NCBI GenBank assembly: GCA_038884455.1
Contig: JAWABU010000019.1
Coordinates: forward strand, 1-33,296
Origin: Candidatus Thermoplasmatota archaeon
GTDB taxonomy: Archaea > Thermoplasmatota > E2 > DHVEG-1
Reading direction: 5' to 3'
Length of the DNA: 33,296 nucleotides
Below, piece by piece: positions 24,684 through 31,898 of the stretch. The first letter of the stretch is position 1. Each line of letters starts with the position of its first letter. The position numbers and the translations under genes were made by a program. The notes under the pieces were generated by a model. The model did no database searches and was not told where the DNA came from. It saw only the letters and a list, made by a program, of their open reading frames with translations.

Positions 24684-26717
24684 ATGATACGAAAAATTAA
24701 AAAACGAGACGGGAAGATTGCTGATTTCAACCCAGTAAAAATCACTGAGGCTATCTGGAAGGCAGCACAAGCAGTTGGTGGAAAGGATTACAAAAAAGCA
24801 GCAGAGCTTACCGAGAAAGTCATTGAGCTTTTAGAAAAAACCTTAAAAAAAGGTGAAATCCCGACCGTTGAACAAGTTCAGGATATCGTAGAAAAAGTAC
24901 TCATTGAAGAAGGACACGCAAAAACCGCAAAAGCATACATCTTATATCGAAAGCAGCACCAAGACATTCGAGAAATCGGGGGGCTTCTCAAGGATATTGA
25001 TGTGGTTGATGGCTATCTCTCGATGATGGATTGGAAGGTTAACGAAAACAGCAATATGGCATATTCCCTGCAAGGGTTGAATGTCTATGTAACTGAAAAC
25101 ATCATTTCTCATTACTGGTTGAATAAGATTTATCCACCAGAGATAGGGGAAGCACATACCAAAGGAGATTTTCATCTTCATGATCTCGGAACATTGGGAC
25201 CCTATTGTGTTGGTTGGGATTTGAAGGATCTACTCCTCCTCGGATTTAAAGGAGTATCTGGAAAAATCGAAAGTAAGCCAGCAAAACATTTTAGTACAGC
25301 ACTGATGCAAATCGTCAATTATCTGTACACACTTCAAGGTGAAGCAGCAGGGGCACAGGCGTTATCAAATTTTGACACTCTTTTAGCACCCTTTGTCGAT
25401 AGAGACAAACTGAATTATGATCAGGTGAAACAAGAAATTCAAAAATTCCTGTTCAATATGAACGTTCCAACCCGTGTTGGTTTTCAATCGCCATTCAGTA
25501 ATTGTACCATGGATCTCACCATACCGAACTATCTTGCAGATGAACCAGCGATCATTGGCGGTGATTTAACGAATAATACCTATGGTGATTTCGCTGATGA
25601 GATGGATATGATCAACCGTGCGTTTGCAGAAAACATGTATGAAGGTGATTCAAAAGGCCGTCCGTTTACCTTTCCCATTCCAACCTATAATATTACCAAG
25701 GATTTCTCATGGGATAATGAAGGTTTAACACCACTCTGGCAGATGACAGCAAAGTACGGTATCCCCTACTTTAGTAATTTTATTAATAGTGATATGAAAC
25801 CTGATGATGCTCGCAGTATGTGTTGCCGGTTACGTTTGGACAATCGAGAACTTCGAAAACGAGGCGGTGGTCTGTTTGGTGCAAATCCAAAAACAGGGTC
25901 AATCGGTGTTGTTACTTTGAACATGCCACGGATTGGGTATCTTGCTCGTGATGATGATGAGTTTTTCGAACGACTCGATAAAATGATGATATTAGCGAAA
26001 CAGTCACTTGAAATTAAACGTGAACTTATTGAAAACCTCACGGAGAGTGGTTTGCATCCCTACTCACGGTTTTATTTATCTGACGTGCATCAAACCTTTG
26101 GTGAATACTGGAAAAATCATTTTTCAACCATCGGTCTCATTGGCATGAATGATGCATTACTCAACTTTATGGATACAAGTATTGCAACAAAGGAAGGAAA
26201 AGCATTTGCAGAAAAAACATTAGATTATATGCGGAAACGGATCTCTGATTTCCAGGAAGAAACCGGGAATATTTTTAATCTTGAGGCGACTCCTGGTGAA
26301 GGAACAAGTTATCGTCTTGCCAGAATTGATAAAGCTGAATATCCTGATATTAAGATTTATAATCAAGAAAAATACAGAAACAACGGTGATCGCATCGAAC
26401 CGTATTATACGAATTCAACCCAGCTTCCCGTTGGATACACTGATGATGTCTTTGAAGCGTTAGAACTACAGGATTCATTGCAAACTAAGTATACTGGTGG
26501 AACCGTGCTTCATATGTTTCTTGGTGAGACTCCTTCGTTGAGCACGACGAAGAAGTTGGTTCGGAAGGTTGCTGAAAACTATCATCTGCCCTATTATACA
26601 TTGACACCGACGTTTAGTGTGTGTCCGAAGCACGGGTATCTGCCTGGTGAGCATGAGTATTGCCCAAAATGTGATGAAGAGATCGGATATAGAAAGAAAA
26701 TGGTTGTACGGAGGTGA
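24684..26717 (+). CDS. nrdD: Anaerobic (class III) ribonucleotide reductase, large part, lacking the glycyl-radical tail
   Basis: 677 residues. The enzyme reduces ribonucleoside triphosphates to deoxyribonucleotides. An N-terminal ATP-cone (about 1-95) is followed by the catalytic barrel, including PTRVGFQSPFSNCTMDL (Cys274) and MCCRLRLD (Cys380, Cys381, the likely active-site loop) and then GGGLFGANPKTGSIGVVTLN. The zinc site is near the C-terminus: Cys647, His650, Cys660, Cys663, with His in place of the usual second Cys. The frame stops 14 codons later, ending KKMVVRR, with no RVxGY glycyl-radical motif, which every complete NrdD needs. That motif is in the next ORF. GGAGAG precedes the ATG, 13 bases after nrdR. 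Confidence 0.93.
   Translation: MIRKIKKRDGKIADFNPVKITEAIWKAAQAVGGKDYKKAAELTEKVIELLEKTLKKGEIPTVEQVQDIVEKVLIEEGHAKTAKAYILYRKQHQDIREIGGLLKDIDVVDGYLSMMDWKVNENSNMAYSLQGLNVYVTENIISHYWLNKIYPPEIGEAHTKGDFHLHDLGTLGPYCVGWDLKDLLLLGFKGVSGKIESKPAKHFSTALMQIVNYLYTLQGEAAGAQALSNFDTLLAPFVDRDKLNYDQVKQEIQKFLFNMNVPTRVGFQSPFSNCTMDLTIPNYLADEPAIIGGDLTNNTYGDFADEMDMINRAFAENMYEGDSKGRPFTFPIPTYNITKDFSWDNEGLTPLWQMTAKYGIPYFSNFINSDMKPDDARSMCCRLRLDNRELRKRGGGLFGANPKTGSIGVVTLNMPRIGYLARDDDEFFERLDKMMILAKQSLEIKRELIENLTESGLHPYSRFYLSDVHQTFGEYWKNHFSTIGLIGMNDALLNFMDTSIATKEGKAFAEKTLDYMRKRISDFQEETGNIFNLEATPGEGTSYRLARIDKAEYPDIKIYNQEKYRNNGDRIEPYYTNSTQLPVGYTDDVFEALELQDSLQTKYTGGTVLHMFLGETPSLSTTKKLVRKVAENYHLPYYTLTPTFSVCPKHGYLPGEHEYCPKCDEEIGYRKKMVVRR
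26710..26717 (+). promoter_or_regulatory. Perfect Shine-Dalgarno site overlapping the nrdD stop
   Basis: GGAGGTGA is the full complement of the archaeal 16S rRNA 3' end (UCACCUCC). Its last three bases are the nrdD stop codon, and it is eight bases before the ATG of the separate glycyl-radical ORF. This supports independent, coupled translation. Confidence 0.75.
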
Positions 26718-26725
26718 ATTTCGAT

Positions 26726-26875
26726 ATGGATGAACAACTTGAGGAAAAAAGAACGAAATGTGAGGTTTATTCGCGGGTTGTCGGATATCTTCGTCCGGTA
26801 AGCCAATGGAATCGTGGAAAACAACAAGAGTTTGCTGATCGAAAAGTGTTCAAAATCAAAGAAAACATAGAGTAA
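26726..26875 (+). CDS. Separate glycyl-radical domain of anaerobic ribonucleotide reductase
   Basis: A 49-residue ORF that is the missing C-terminus of NrdD. It reads KCEVYSRVVGYLRPVSQWN then GKQQEFADRKVF, the classical glycyl-radical segment, with Gly20 as the expected radical site. It is in another frame from nrdD, has its own ATG and a perfect GGAGGTGA site, and abuts the nrdG start with no spacer. Gene order is thus large subunit, radical domain, activase. If it is translated separately, the radical domain must dock into the NrdD barrel, much as the small GrcA (YfiD) protein replaces the damaged C-terminus of pyruvate formate-lyase. A one-base error in the A run at 26697-26700 could instead hide a fused gene. 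Confidence 0.85.
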   Translation: MDEQLEEKRTKCEVYSRVVGYLRPVSQWNRGKQQEFADRKVFKIKENIE

Positions 26876-27580
26876 ATGGAACCATGTATGAAGATCGGCG
26901 GGTTACAGAAAACATCATTTATCGACTACCCTGAGTACATCAGTGCAGTTGTTTGGACGGTTGGTTGTAACTTTCGATGTCCTTTTTGTTATAACAAGGA
27001 TCTTGTCTTTGGGCGTTCACAGCTTCTTCCTGAAGAGGAGATCATTTCTTTTTTACAAAAACGACAAGGTATGATCGAAGGTGTTGTCATTTCCGGAGGC
27101 GAACCTTTATTACAAGATGATCTCAGTGGTTTCCTTCAAAAAATACGAAAGCTTGGTTTTTTGATAAAACTTGATACCAACGGTTCACTCCCTGATCGAT
27201 TGAAGGTGTTGCTTGATGATGGTCTGGTTGATTATGTTGCTCTTGATGTAAAGGCACCGAAAAAGAAATATCCCTCTGTCTGTGGTTGTGAGGTTGATGT
27301 TTCAAACATACAAACGTCAATGGATCTTATTCGAAAACAGGCACCGGAGTATGAATTTCGCACAACAGTTGTTCCATCGTTGTTGAATAAGGAGGATATC
27401 ATTGAGATTGCACACTGGATTGCAGGGGCTCAACAGTGGTATCTCCAGCAGTTTAAGGTTTTTCCACCATTAGTATCTTCAGAGCTAGAAAAGATCAACG
27501 CGTATGATCGCCAGTTTTTTGATGAACTGATCGCTGCAGTACAACCATTCATAGAGAAAGTCGTCGTTAGGGGTTTGTGA
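26876..27580 (+). CDS. nrdG: Anaerobic ribonucleotide reductase activating enzyme (radical SAM)
   Basis: A 234-residue radical SAM activase that uses a [4Fe-4S] cluster and S-adenosylmethionine to place the radical on the glycine of NrdD. The cluster motif is CNFRCPFC (Cys31, Cys35, Cys38), then VVISGGEPLLQ with the SAM-binding GGE, and LDTNGSLP. It matches the archaeal long NrdG form with the opening GGLQKTSFIDYP. The ATG at 26876 touches the stop of the radical-domain ORF; an ATG at 26888 gives the commoner family start MKIGGLQ and is equally possible. Adjacent order suits assembly of the two-part reductase. Confidence 0.95.
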   Translation: MEPCMKIGGLQKTSFIDYPEYISAVVWTVGCNFRCPFCYNKDLVFGRSQLLPEEEIISFLQKRQGMIEGVVISGGEPLLQDDLSGFLQKIRKLGFLIKLDTNGSLPDRLKVLLDDGLVDYVALDVKAPKKKYPSVCGCEVDVSNIQTSMDLIRKQAPEYEFRTTVVPSLLNKEDIIEIAHWIAGAQQWYLQQFKVFPPLVSSELEKINAYDRQFFDELIAAVQPFIEKVVVRGL

Positions 27581-27583
27581 CAA

Positions 27584-27593
27584 AACTTATAAC
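27584..27593 (+). promoter_or_regulatory. TATA box for trxB
   Basis: AACTTATAAC lies 34-43 bases before the trxB ATG, and GAGGAG is the ribosome binding site. This would allow trxB to be transcribed separately from nrdG. Confidence 0.55.
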
Positions 27594-27626
27594 AAGTACT
27601 AAAGATGAGGTGTTTGAGGAGACCGT

Positions 27627-28547
27627 ATGGACTACGAACTTGCGGTTATCGGTGCTGGCCCTGCTGGTTTTTCAGCTGCGATTTACGCACAGCGTTCAGG
27701 GATAAAAACTGTTGTTTTTGATCGAGGTGCTGGCGGAGGTCTTGCACAGATTGCACCAAGGATTGAGAATTATCCTGGTTTTGAATCAATTTCCGGTTTT
27801 GATCTAACTCAGAAAATGAGACAACATGCAGCAAAATATGCTGATCTCCATTTGTATGAGGAGGTACAAAAAATCGAAAGAAAAGATTCTTTGTTTTCAA
27901 TTGCTACAGATAGAGCAGTGTATCAGGTTGGCGCGATCATTCTTTGCACAGGAACTGAACATAAGAAACTCGATGTACCTGGTGAAGTAGAGTTTCTTGG
28001 TCGAGGAGTGTCGTATTGTGCAACGTGCGATGGATTTTTTTTCAAAGGAAAAAAAGTAGCGGTTATTGGTGGCGGTAATACTGCTCTTATGGAAGCTATT
28101 TTTTTAAAACAGCTTGGATGTAGCAAGGTTTTTTTAATTCATCGTCGGGATCAGTTCCGAGCTGAGAAAATTTATGTTGATGAAGCACAGCAGAAAGACA
28201 TAGTGTTTCTCTTAAATACTACCGTGGAAAGCATTAGCGGTTCAGATAAGGTTACGCATCTACAAGTTGTGTATCTGCCTACTCAGAAACAATCAAAACT
28301 AGAGGTTGATGGTGTTTTTGTATCAGTTGGTGTTCAACCTCAGAATACGTTGGCTCGTATGCTTGAACTTCACCTTGATACTCAGGGGTATATAGTGGTT
28401 GATAAAGAACAGCGAACCAACATTCGAGGGGTGTATGCAGCTGGTGATATCACCGGCGGTGTCCGTCAGGTGATTACCGCCTGTGCTCAGGGAGCTGTTG
28501 CAGCACTCTCGTCAGTTGAGATGTTTGGGAAAAAATATCCATATTAA
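27627..28547 (+). CDS. trxB: Thioredoxin reductase-like flavoprotein
   Basis: A 306-residue class II pyridine nucleotide-disulfide oxidoreductase. FAD motif VIGAGPAGFSAAIYA; redox cysteines Cys131 and Cys134 in CATCDG; second dinucleotide motif VIGGGNTALMEA; C-terminal GVYAAGDITGGVRQV. All TrxB hallmarks are present and the length is normal. The NADPH-binding loop reads IHRRDQFRA, which includes the HRRxxxR pattern normally linked to NADPH use. It lies 46 bases after nrdG with its own TATA box. No thioredoxin gene is in the window; a supply of reducing power to ribonucleotide reductase is a plausible job. Confidence 0.93.
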   Translation: MDYELAVIGAGPAGFSAAIYAQRSGIKTVVFDRGAGGGLAQIAPRIENYPGFESISGFDLTQKMRQHAAKYADLHLYEEVQKIERKDSLFSIATDRAVYQVGAIILCTGTEHKKLDVPGEVEFLGRGVSYCATCDGFFFKGKKVAVIGGGNTALMEAIFLKQLGCSKVFLIHRRDQFRAEKIYVDEAQQKDIVFLLNTTVESISGSDKVTHLQVVYLPTQKQSKLEVDGVFVSVGVQPQNTLARMLELHLDTQGYIVVDKEQRTNIRGVYAAGDITGGVRQVITACAQGAVAALSSVEMFGKKYPY

Positions 28548-28576
28548 CTCTCAGTAGGATGGTATTCTTCTACGTT

Positions 28577-29029
28577 TTATTCTGGGAGATGGTGTAGTGT
28601 GTCAATTTTTTTCTGTTCAATTAATGTTATTACATACTCTCCGCTTTTTTTGACTGGTGCTGTAAGTGATCCGATATAGGTTTTTGGTTGTATGCCGATG
28701 AGGAGTATTTTTTGTACCCATGATTCGAGATAGGTTATGAGAATCGGGAGAGGTATTCCATGGGTACAGATGTGCATGGTGCTGATTTTTTCTTTTGGAA
28801 CGATACGCACCTCTCCAGGTTTTAGATTCATATCAACAGCATCTATGATCAGGAGTACGTGTGGTTTTTTTTGTTTTACCAGGGAGGTATAATTCTCCGG
28901 ATTTGTCCCACAATCAACAACGTCGATACCATGGTTTTTGTGTTTGTTGAGTTGATCTGCGATATACGGTCCGATTGCATCGTCACCACCATCTCGGTTG
29001 CCGATGCAGAAAACCATTATTTTTGTCAT
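28577..29029 (-). CDS. Hydrogenase maturation protease (HycI/HyaD-type)
   Basis: About 150 residues. These proteases clip the C-terminal tail of the large subunit of NiFe hydrogenases after nickel insertion. Matching features are CIGNRDGGDDAIGPYIAD at the start, DAVDM with the nickel-site Asp, and the later THGIPLP with a histidine, followed by LLIGIQPKT. The ATG at 29029 is used because the residues before it do not match the family. No hydrogenase subunit gene is in the window, so an enzyme elsewhere in the genome is implied. It follows a small PQ-loop membrane protein by five bases. Confidence 0.85.
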   Translation of the reverse strand: MTKIMVFCIGNRDGGDDAIGPYIADQLNKHKNHGIDVVDCGTNPENYTSLVKQKKPHVLLIIDAVDMNLKPGEVRIVPKEKISTMHICTHGIPLPILITYLESWVQKILLIGIQPKTYIGSLTAPVKKSGEYVITLIEQKKIDTLHHLPE

Positions 29030-29034
29030 GGTAT

Positions 29035-29301
29035 TCACTTTTTTTTCGTGTAAGCTATCTTTTGATAGGTTATGATAAACCAGACAATTGCAGTTCCTGT
29101 GGTTGAAAGGCAACTAAGGGGAAGGTCAAGGGTGAAAAAGATGATTGCCATGATCGTAAGTAGGAGTGAGGTTGATAGATATGTGGTGAGTGATTGTGAA
29201 GTAACATCTTTGAGTTTGTAGTTTTTTATGATTGCGGGTAGAAGGGTGATGATGAATCCGAAATTAATTGCAGTAAGGGCAATATCTTGCCATGGCACCA
29301 T
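29035..29301 (-). CDS. SemiSWEET/PQ-loop-like three-helix membrane protein
   Basis: An 88-residue protein with three hydrophobic segments (about 7-25, 39-60 and 65-82). It has PAIIKNYKLKDVTSQSLTTY after the first helix, which resembles the PQ-loop motif of SemiSWEETs with the pattern LPxxxxxxKxKxxxxxS. Bacterial SemiSWEETs act as dimers that carry sugars. The assignment rests on size, topology and this motif. The gene is directly upstream of the hydrogenase protease, but no functional link is evident. Confidence 0.65.
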   Translation of the reverse strand: MVPWQDIALTAINFGFIITLLPAIIKNYKLKDVTSQSLTTYLSTSLLLTIMAIIFFTLDLPLSCLSTTGTAIVWFIITYQKIAYTKKK

Positions 29302-29427
29302 GTTCGCTCAGAATCAAGAAGAGTAATATAAATGATTTTGGTCGTAAGTCCGTCGTCTGTTTTTCTGATAGATTTTATGGGAGAGAAATGACTAAATAAT
29401 TCTTTCAGATTCTCTATACCGTTGTTT

Positions 29428-29661
29428 ATGGGTAAGAATCGTGATATTATTCAAATTCTTATGCTTGTCTTACTTGGGATGTTTGTTCCTTTTCTTGGTT
29501 CTGTCACTGTGATGTATGGTTTTGATCTGGTAAAAATAGCGAAAACCTTTGGTTTGTTTCTCGTCATTTTTGCCTTCGAACTCGGAATTGTTTATGCATA
29601 TTTCTCTTTAACCAATAGATCTGCAGCAAAGAAACTTGAAGATGATAAACCTGTACTTTAA
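29428..29661 (+). CDS. Small membrane protein with two TM helices
   Basis: A 77-residue protein I do not recognise. Two hydrophobic helices are visible (about residues 8-28 and 38-58), with charged ends. The N-terminus is MGKNRDIIQI and the C-terminus RSAAKKLEDDKPVL is hydrophilic. An AT-rich stretch at 29390-29400 is a suitable TATA position for a leaderless start at the ATG 29428; TTG 29422 is an alternative. It is followed by a ferredoxin gene with its own promoter. Coding status is supported by normal codon use and a clear membrane pattern. Confidence 0.6.
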   Translation: MGKNRDIIQILMLVLLGMFVPFLGSVTVMYGFDLVKIAKTFGLFLVIFAFELGIVYAYFSLTNRSAAKKLEDDKPVL

Positions 29662-29683
29662 CCACGGTTTCTACGACGTAGGT

Positions 29684-29697
29684 AAAAGATATATAGG
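29684..29697 (+). promoter_or_regulatory. TATA box for the short ferredoxin
   Basis: AAAAGATATATAGG is 39-52 bases before the ATG at 29736, and GAGGTAA lies in between as a ribosome binding site. Confidence 0.5.
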
Positions 29698-29735
29698 GTT
29701 ATTTTTATCTCGGGTCTCATAAGAGGTAATATCAT

Positions 29736-29903
29736 ATGGTAGCAAAAGTTGATAAAAATAAGTGCACTGCCTGCGGAGCCTGCAAAGAGGTCTGTCCAGT
29801 TGAGGCAATCACCATTGGTGAAAAAGCAGAAATCGATGAGGCAACCTGTATTGACTGTGGCACGTGTGTTGACGAATGTCCAGTTGAGGCAATCAGTTTA
29901 TAA
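29736..29903 (+). CDS. Short 2x[4Fe-4S] ferredoxin
   Basis: A 55-residue clostridial-type ferredoxin. Both cluster motifs are complete and nearly symmetric: CTACGACKEVCPVEAI and CIDCGTCVDECPVEAI. It starts with ATG at 29736 behind GAGGTAA and is a single-gene unit. Its partner enzyme is unknown. It converges with the DNA alkylation repair gene with only seven bases between stops. Compared with the ferredoxin at 733, it is shorter and more acidic, so it is probably a general electron carrier. Confidence 0.95.
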   Translation: MVAKVDKNKCTACGACKEVCPVEAITIGEKAEIDEATCIDCGTCVDECPVEAISL

Positions 29904-29910
29904 AAATAAT

Positions 29911-30609
29911 TTAATACCTTTTTTTCTTCTTTTTTATTTTGATCCTGTGGTGTACTTTTTCACTAGTGAGTTCTCTGAGTGCATCAGTTGCAATCCACCG
30001 CGCTGATCGTGAATCTATGGTAAGTAGTTCTTTAGAGAGTTGTATCATCTTTTTGTTTAATGGTTGGTTGCGTTTTCCGATATTTCGTAACGCCCAGTTT
30101 ACTGCTTTTTTTACATAATTTCGATCATCTGTGCAACATTTTTTTATGAGTGGAGCACATCGTTCAAAATCCTGATTTGTAGCTTTTTTGTCATGAACCG
30201 CAAGTCCCGCAAGTAGTGCGAATGCCCCGCGTTTGACAAATTCTTCTTCTCGGGTTGCCCATGTGTATACCTTGGTCCAGGCATGGGGTGTTTTATCAAA
30301 AAGACTAGTGCATGCTTGATCGCAGATATCCCATGAGTCAAAGTCAGCTGCCCAGGCATCCATTTGTTCACTGGTTACTTGAATTGGATCGTCGATGAAA
30401 ACAGCAAGCAATCGTGCATCATGAATTCCAGAATCCCATAACTTGAGAGCAAGATCGTGGTTTGTACCGATTTCTTTAGCAAGGTGCCGTAATTGATAAA
30501 TTGAGATACCAAGATTGTTGATTGGGTTGATTCCATAACGTATCATTCCTTGGATGTTTTTTGGTTGTTCCATGGTTTTTAATGTTGCTATAACGTCAGA
30601 GTATTGCAT
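29911..30609 (-). CDS. DNA alkylation repair protein, AlkD-like
   Basis: A 232-residue HEAT-like repeat protein of the AlkD family (COG4912), which excises bulky or cationic alkylated bases. Recognisable are LRHLAKEIGTNHDLALKLWD, VTSEQMDAWAADFDSWDICD (the WDICD motif is typical), and YVKKAVNWALRNIGKRN. The C-terminus is a poly-lysine tail, IKIKKKKKRY, not usual for the family. This gene and the YHS permease upstream are on the same strand, 30 bases apart. Confidence 0.9.
   Translation of the reverse strand: MQYSDVIATLKTMEQPKNIQGMIRYGINPINNLGISIYQLRHLAKEIGTNHDLALKLWDSGIHDARLLAVFIDDPIQVTSEQMDAWAADFDSWDICDQACTSLFDKTPHAWTKVYTWATREEEFVKRGAFALLAGLAVHDKKATNQDFERCAPLIKKCCTDDRNYVKKAVNWALRNIGKRNQPLNKKMIQLSKELLTIDSRSARWIATDALRELTSEKVHHRIKIKKKKKRY
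29917..29940 (+). terminator. T-rich terminator of the ferredoxin gene, inside an opposing CDS
   Basis: A block of T runs (seven, then six Ts separated by CTTC) starts 14 bases after the ferredoxin stop. The same bases, read on the minus strand, encode the lysine-rich tail of the converging AlkD-like protein. Confidence 0.5.
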
Positions 30610-30639
30610 AGTTATGCATCCTTAGAGGATTCTCTTTTT

Positions 30640-31800
30640 TTAGAGGAAGATATTGAGGAGATATCCGATGAGAAGGACTTGTGGTACGGTTAGTATCGGA
30701 AGCCAGAGTGCAGCTTTTTTGCCGATGTTACTCCAGATTAATCCAATTTCTGTGTAATCGGTTGCAACTCCTGCCATGAGAAATACGGTGCTGTTTCCAA
30801 AAGCTCCAGTTTGGTTGTAGATTTCAAAGGCAAGCGGTGAGCTTCCCTCTGAGCAGACTTCGATGATGGTTGCAAAAAATAAGGTGACGAGGAGTCCTAG
30901 AATGGTTGGTCCCATGTAGTGATGGAAAAGACCTGTTGGGATGTAGGCTCGTGCAAAAGCTGCCAACAGCATTCCGATGATGAGCCACCAGAGTACCATT
31001 TTTGTAAGACTCCAGGATCCATGCATTGTTCCTTGTACAGCATCCCAGAGAGTATGGCGGTTGAAGTGGAATTCGTTCCAGCGTTTCTGAATATCTTTGA
31101 TGATGGAGAACTCGGTGAGGACCGGTGTGTCTTCGCCGTGGTTGCATTGTTTGCATTCTACTTTATCGTGCCGCTCGAGCCATTGGTAGAGCAGTCCGGT
31201 GATGATTGCGATGATAAGTGCTGAAATGATGATAAGCAGTGCTTTTATGCCGAAGAATCCGAAGAGGAGTACGGTTATGGGGAGGTTCGCCCAGGGTGAT
31301 GCAAGCAGGAATGCAACGACTGATGAGGTGCTTGCTCCTTTTTTGTAGAGTTCAATAGCAATTGCAAGGATGCCATGGGAGCAAGCACTCATGAGAAATC
31401 CAAAGATAACTGAGTAGATGATGGTTCTTTTTTGGTGTCGTGAGAGGTATTTTTCTATGTATTGTCGTGGGATGAAATAGTCGATGATTCCTCCGATGAG
31501 TAACCCGATGAGGATTGCCCACCAGATGAGGAGGAAATAATCTTGTAATGCATAGAAGAATGGGTTGAGTTGTGGTATGAGATAACTTATGAATGCCAGA
31601 GCAAGTGCGAATAAACCGATGATGGTGAGTCGTTCGCGATACCATTTTTTCGCTGGTTTTGTGCATGACCGGCAGGTTGATTCTGGTTTGATGTTGTTGT
31701 TTTTTTCGTATTTTTGGAGGCAGTAGGTTGAGCAAAAGTAGTGGTCGTGCGCGGGTATGGTTCCTTGCATACCGCAGATTGGATCAATTTTATCAGTCAT
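30640..31800 (-). CDS. Permease (COG0701/DUF318) with an N-terminal YHS-type metal-binding domain
   Basis: A 386-residue protein. The first 40 residues form a YHS/TRASH-like domain: DPICGM, then HYFCSTYCLQKYEK, with a second CRSC pair nearby. The rest is a multi-helix permease of the COG0701 family (ArsP-like), about eight helices in two halves separated by a cytoplasmic loop containing CKQC. The two halves carry similar motifs, FGFLMSACSHGILAIAIELY and IIEVCSEGSSPLAFEIY, both with Cys-Ser in the middle of a helix. Family members export organoarsenicals or are implicated in metal transport. Here the fused YHS domain suggests thiol-metal handling, for example copper or arsenic; this is inference. 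Confidence 0.85.
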   Translation of the reverse strand: MTDKIDPICGMQGTIPAHDHYFCSTYCLQKYEKNNNIKPESTCRSCTKPAKKWYRERLTIIGLFALALAFISYLIPQLNPFFYALQDYFLLIWWAILIGLLIGGIIDYFIPRQYIEKYLSRHQKRTIIYSVIFGFLMSACSHGILAIAIELYKKGASTSSVVAFLLASPWANLPITVLLFGFFGIKALLIIISALIIAIITGLLYQWLERHDKVECKQCNHGEDTPVLTEFSIIKDIQKRWNEFHFNRHTLWDAVQGTMHGSWSLTKMVLWWLIIGMLLAAFARAYIPTGLFHHYMGPTILGLLVTLFFATIIEVCSEGSSPLAFEIYNQTGAFGNSTVFLMAGVATDYTEIGLIWSNIGKKAALWLPILTVPQVLLIGYLLNIFL

Positions 31801-31898
31801 CCTTCAGGTTAATGATTGTCATTATTTGAATATATATGTACTATGTAATTTAGAAAAAAGTAGGAAGTAGATATGAATTGGAAAGAAATGAATTAGAA

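Noticed and set aside
26693-26725. A programmed ribosomal frameshift as the way to join nrdD and the radical domain.
   Set aside because: No X XXY YYZ type slippery site fits at 26690-26717, while a perfect Shine-Dalgarno and an ATG are present; separate translation or a one-base error are better explanations.
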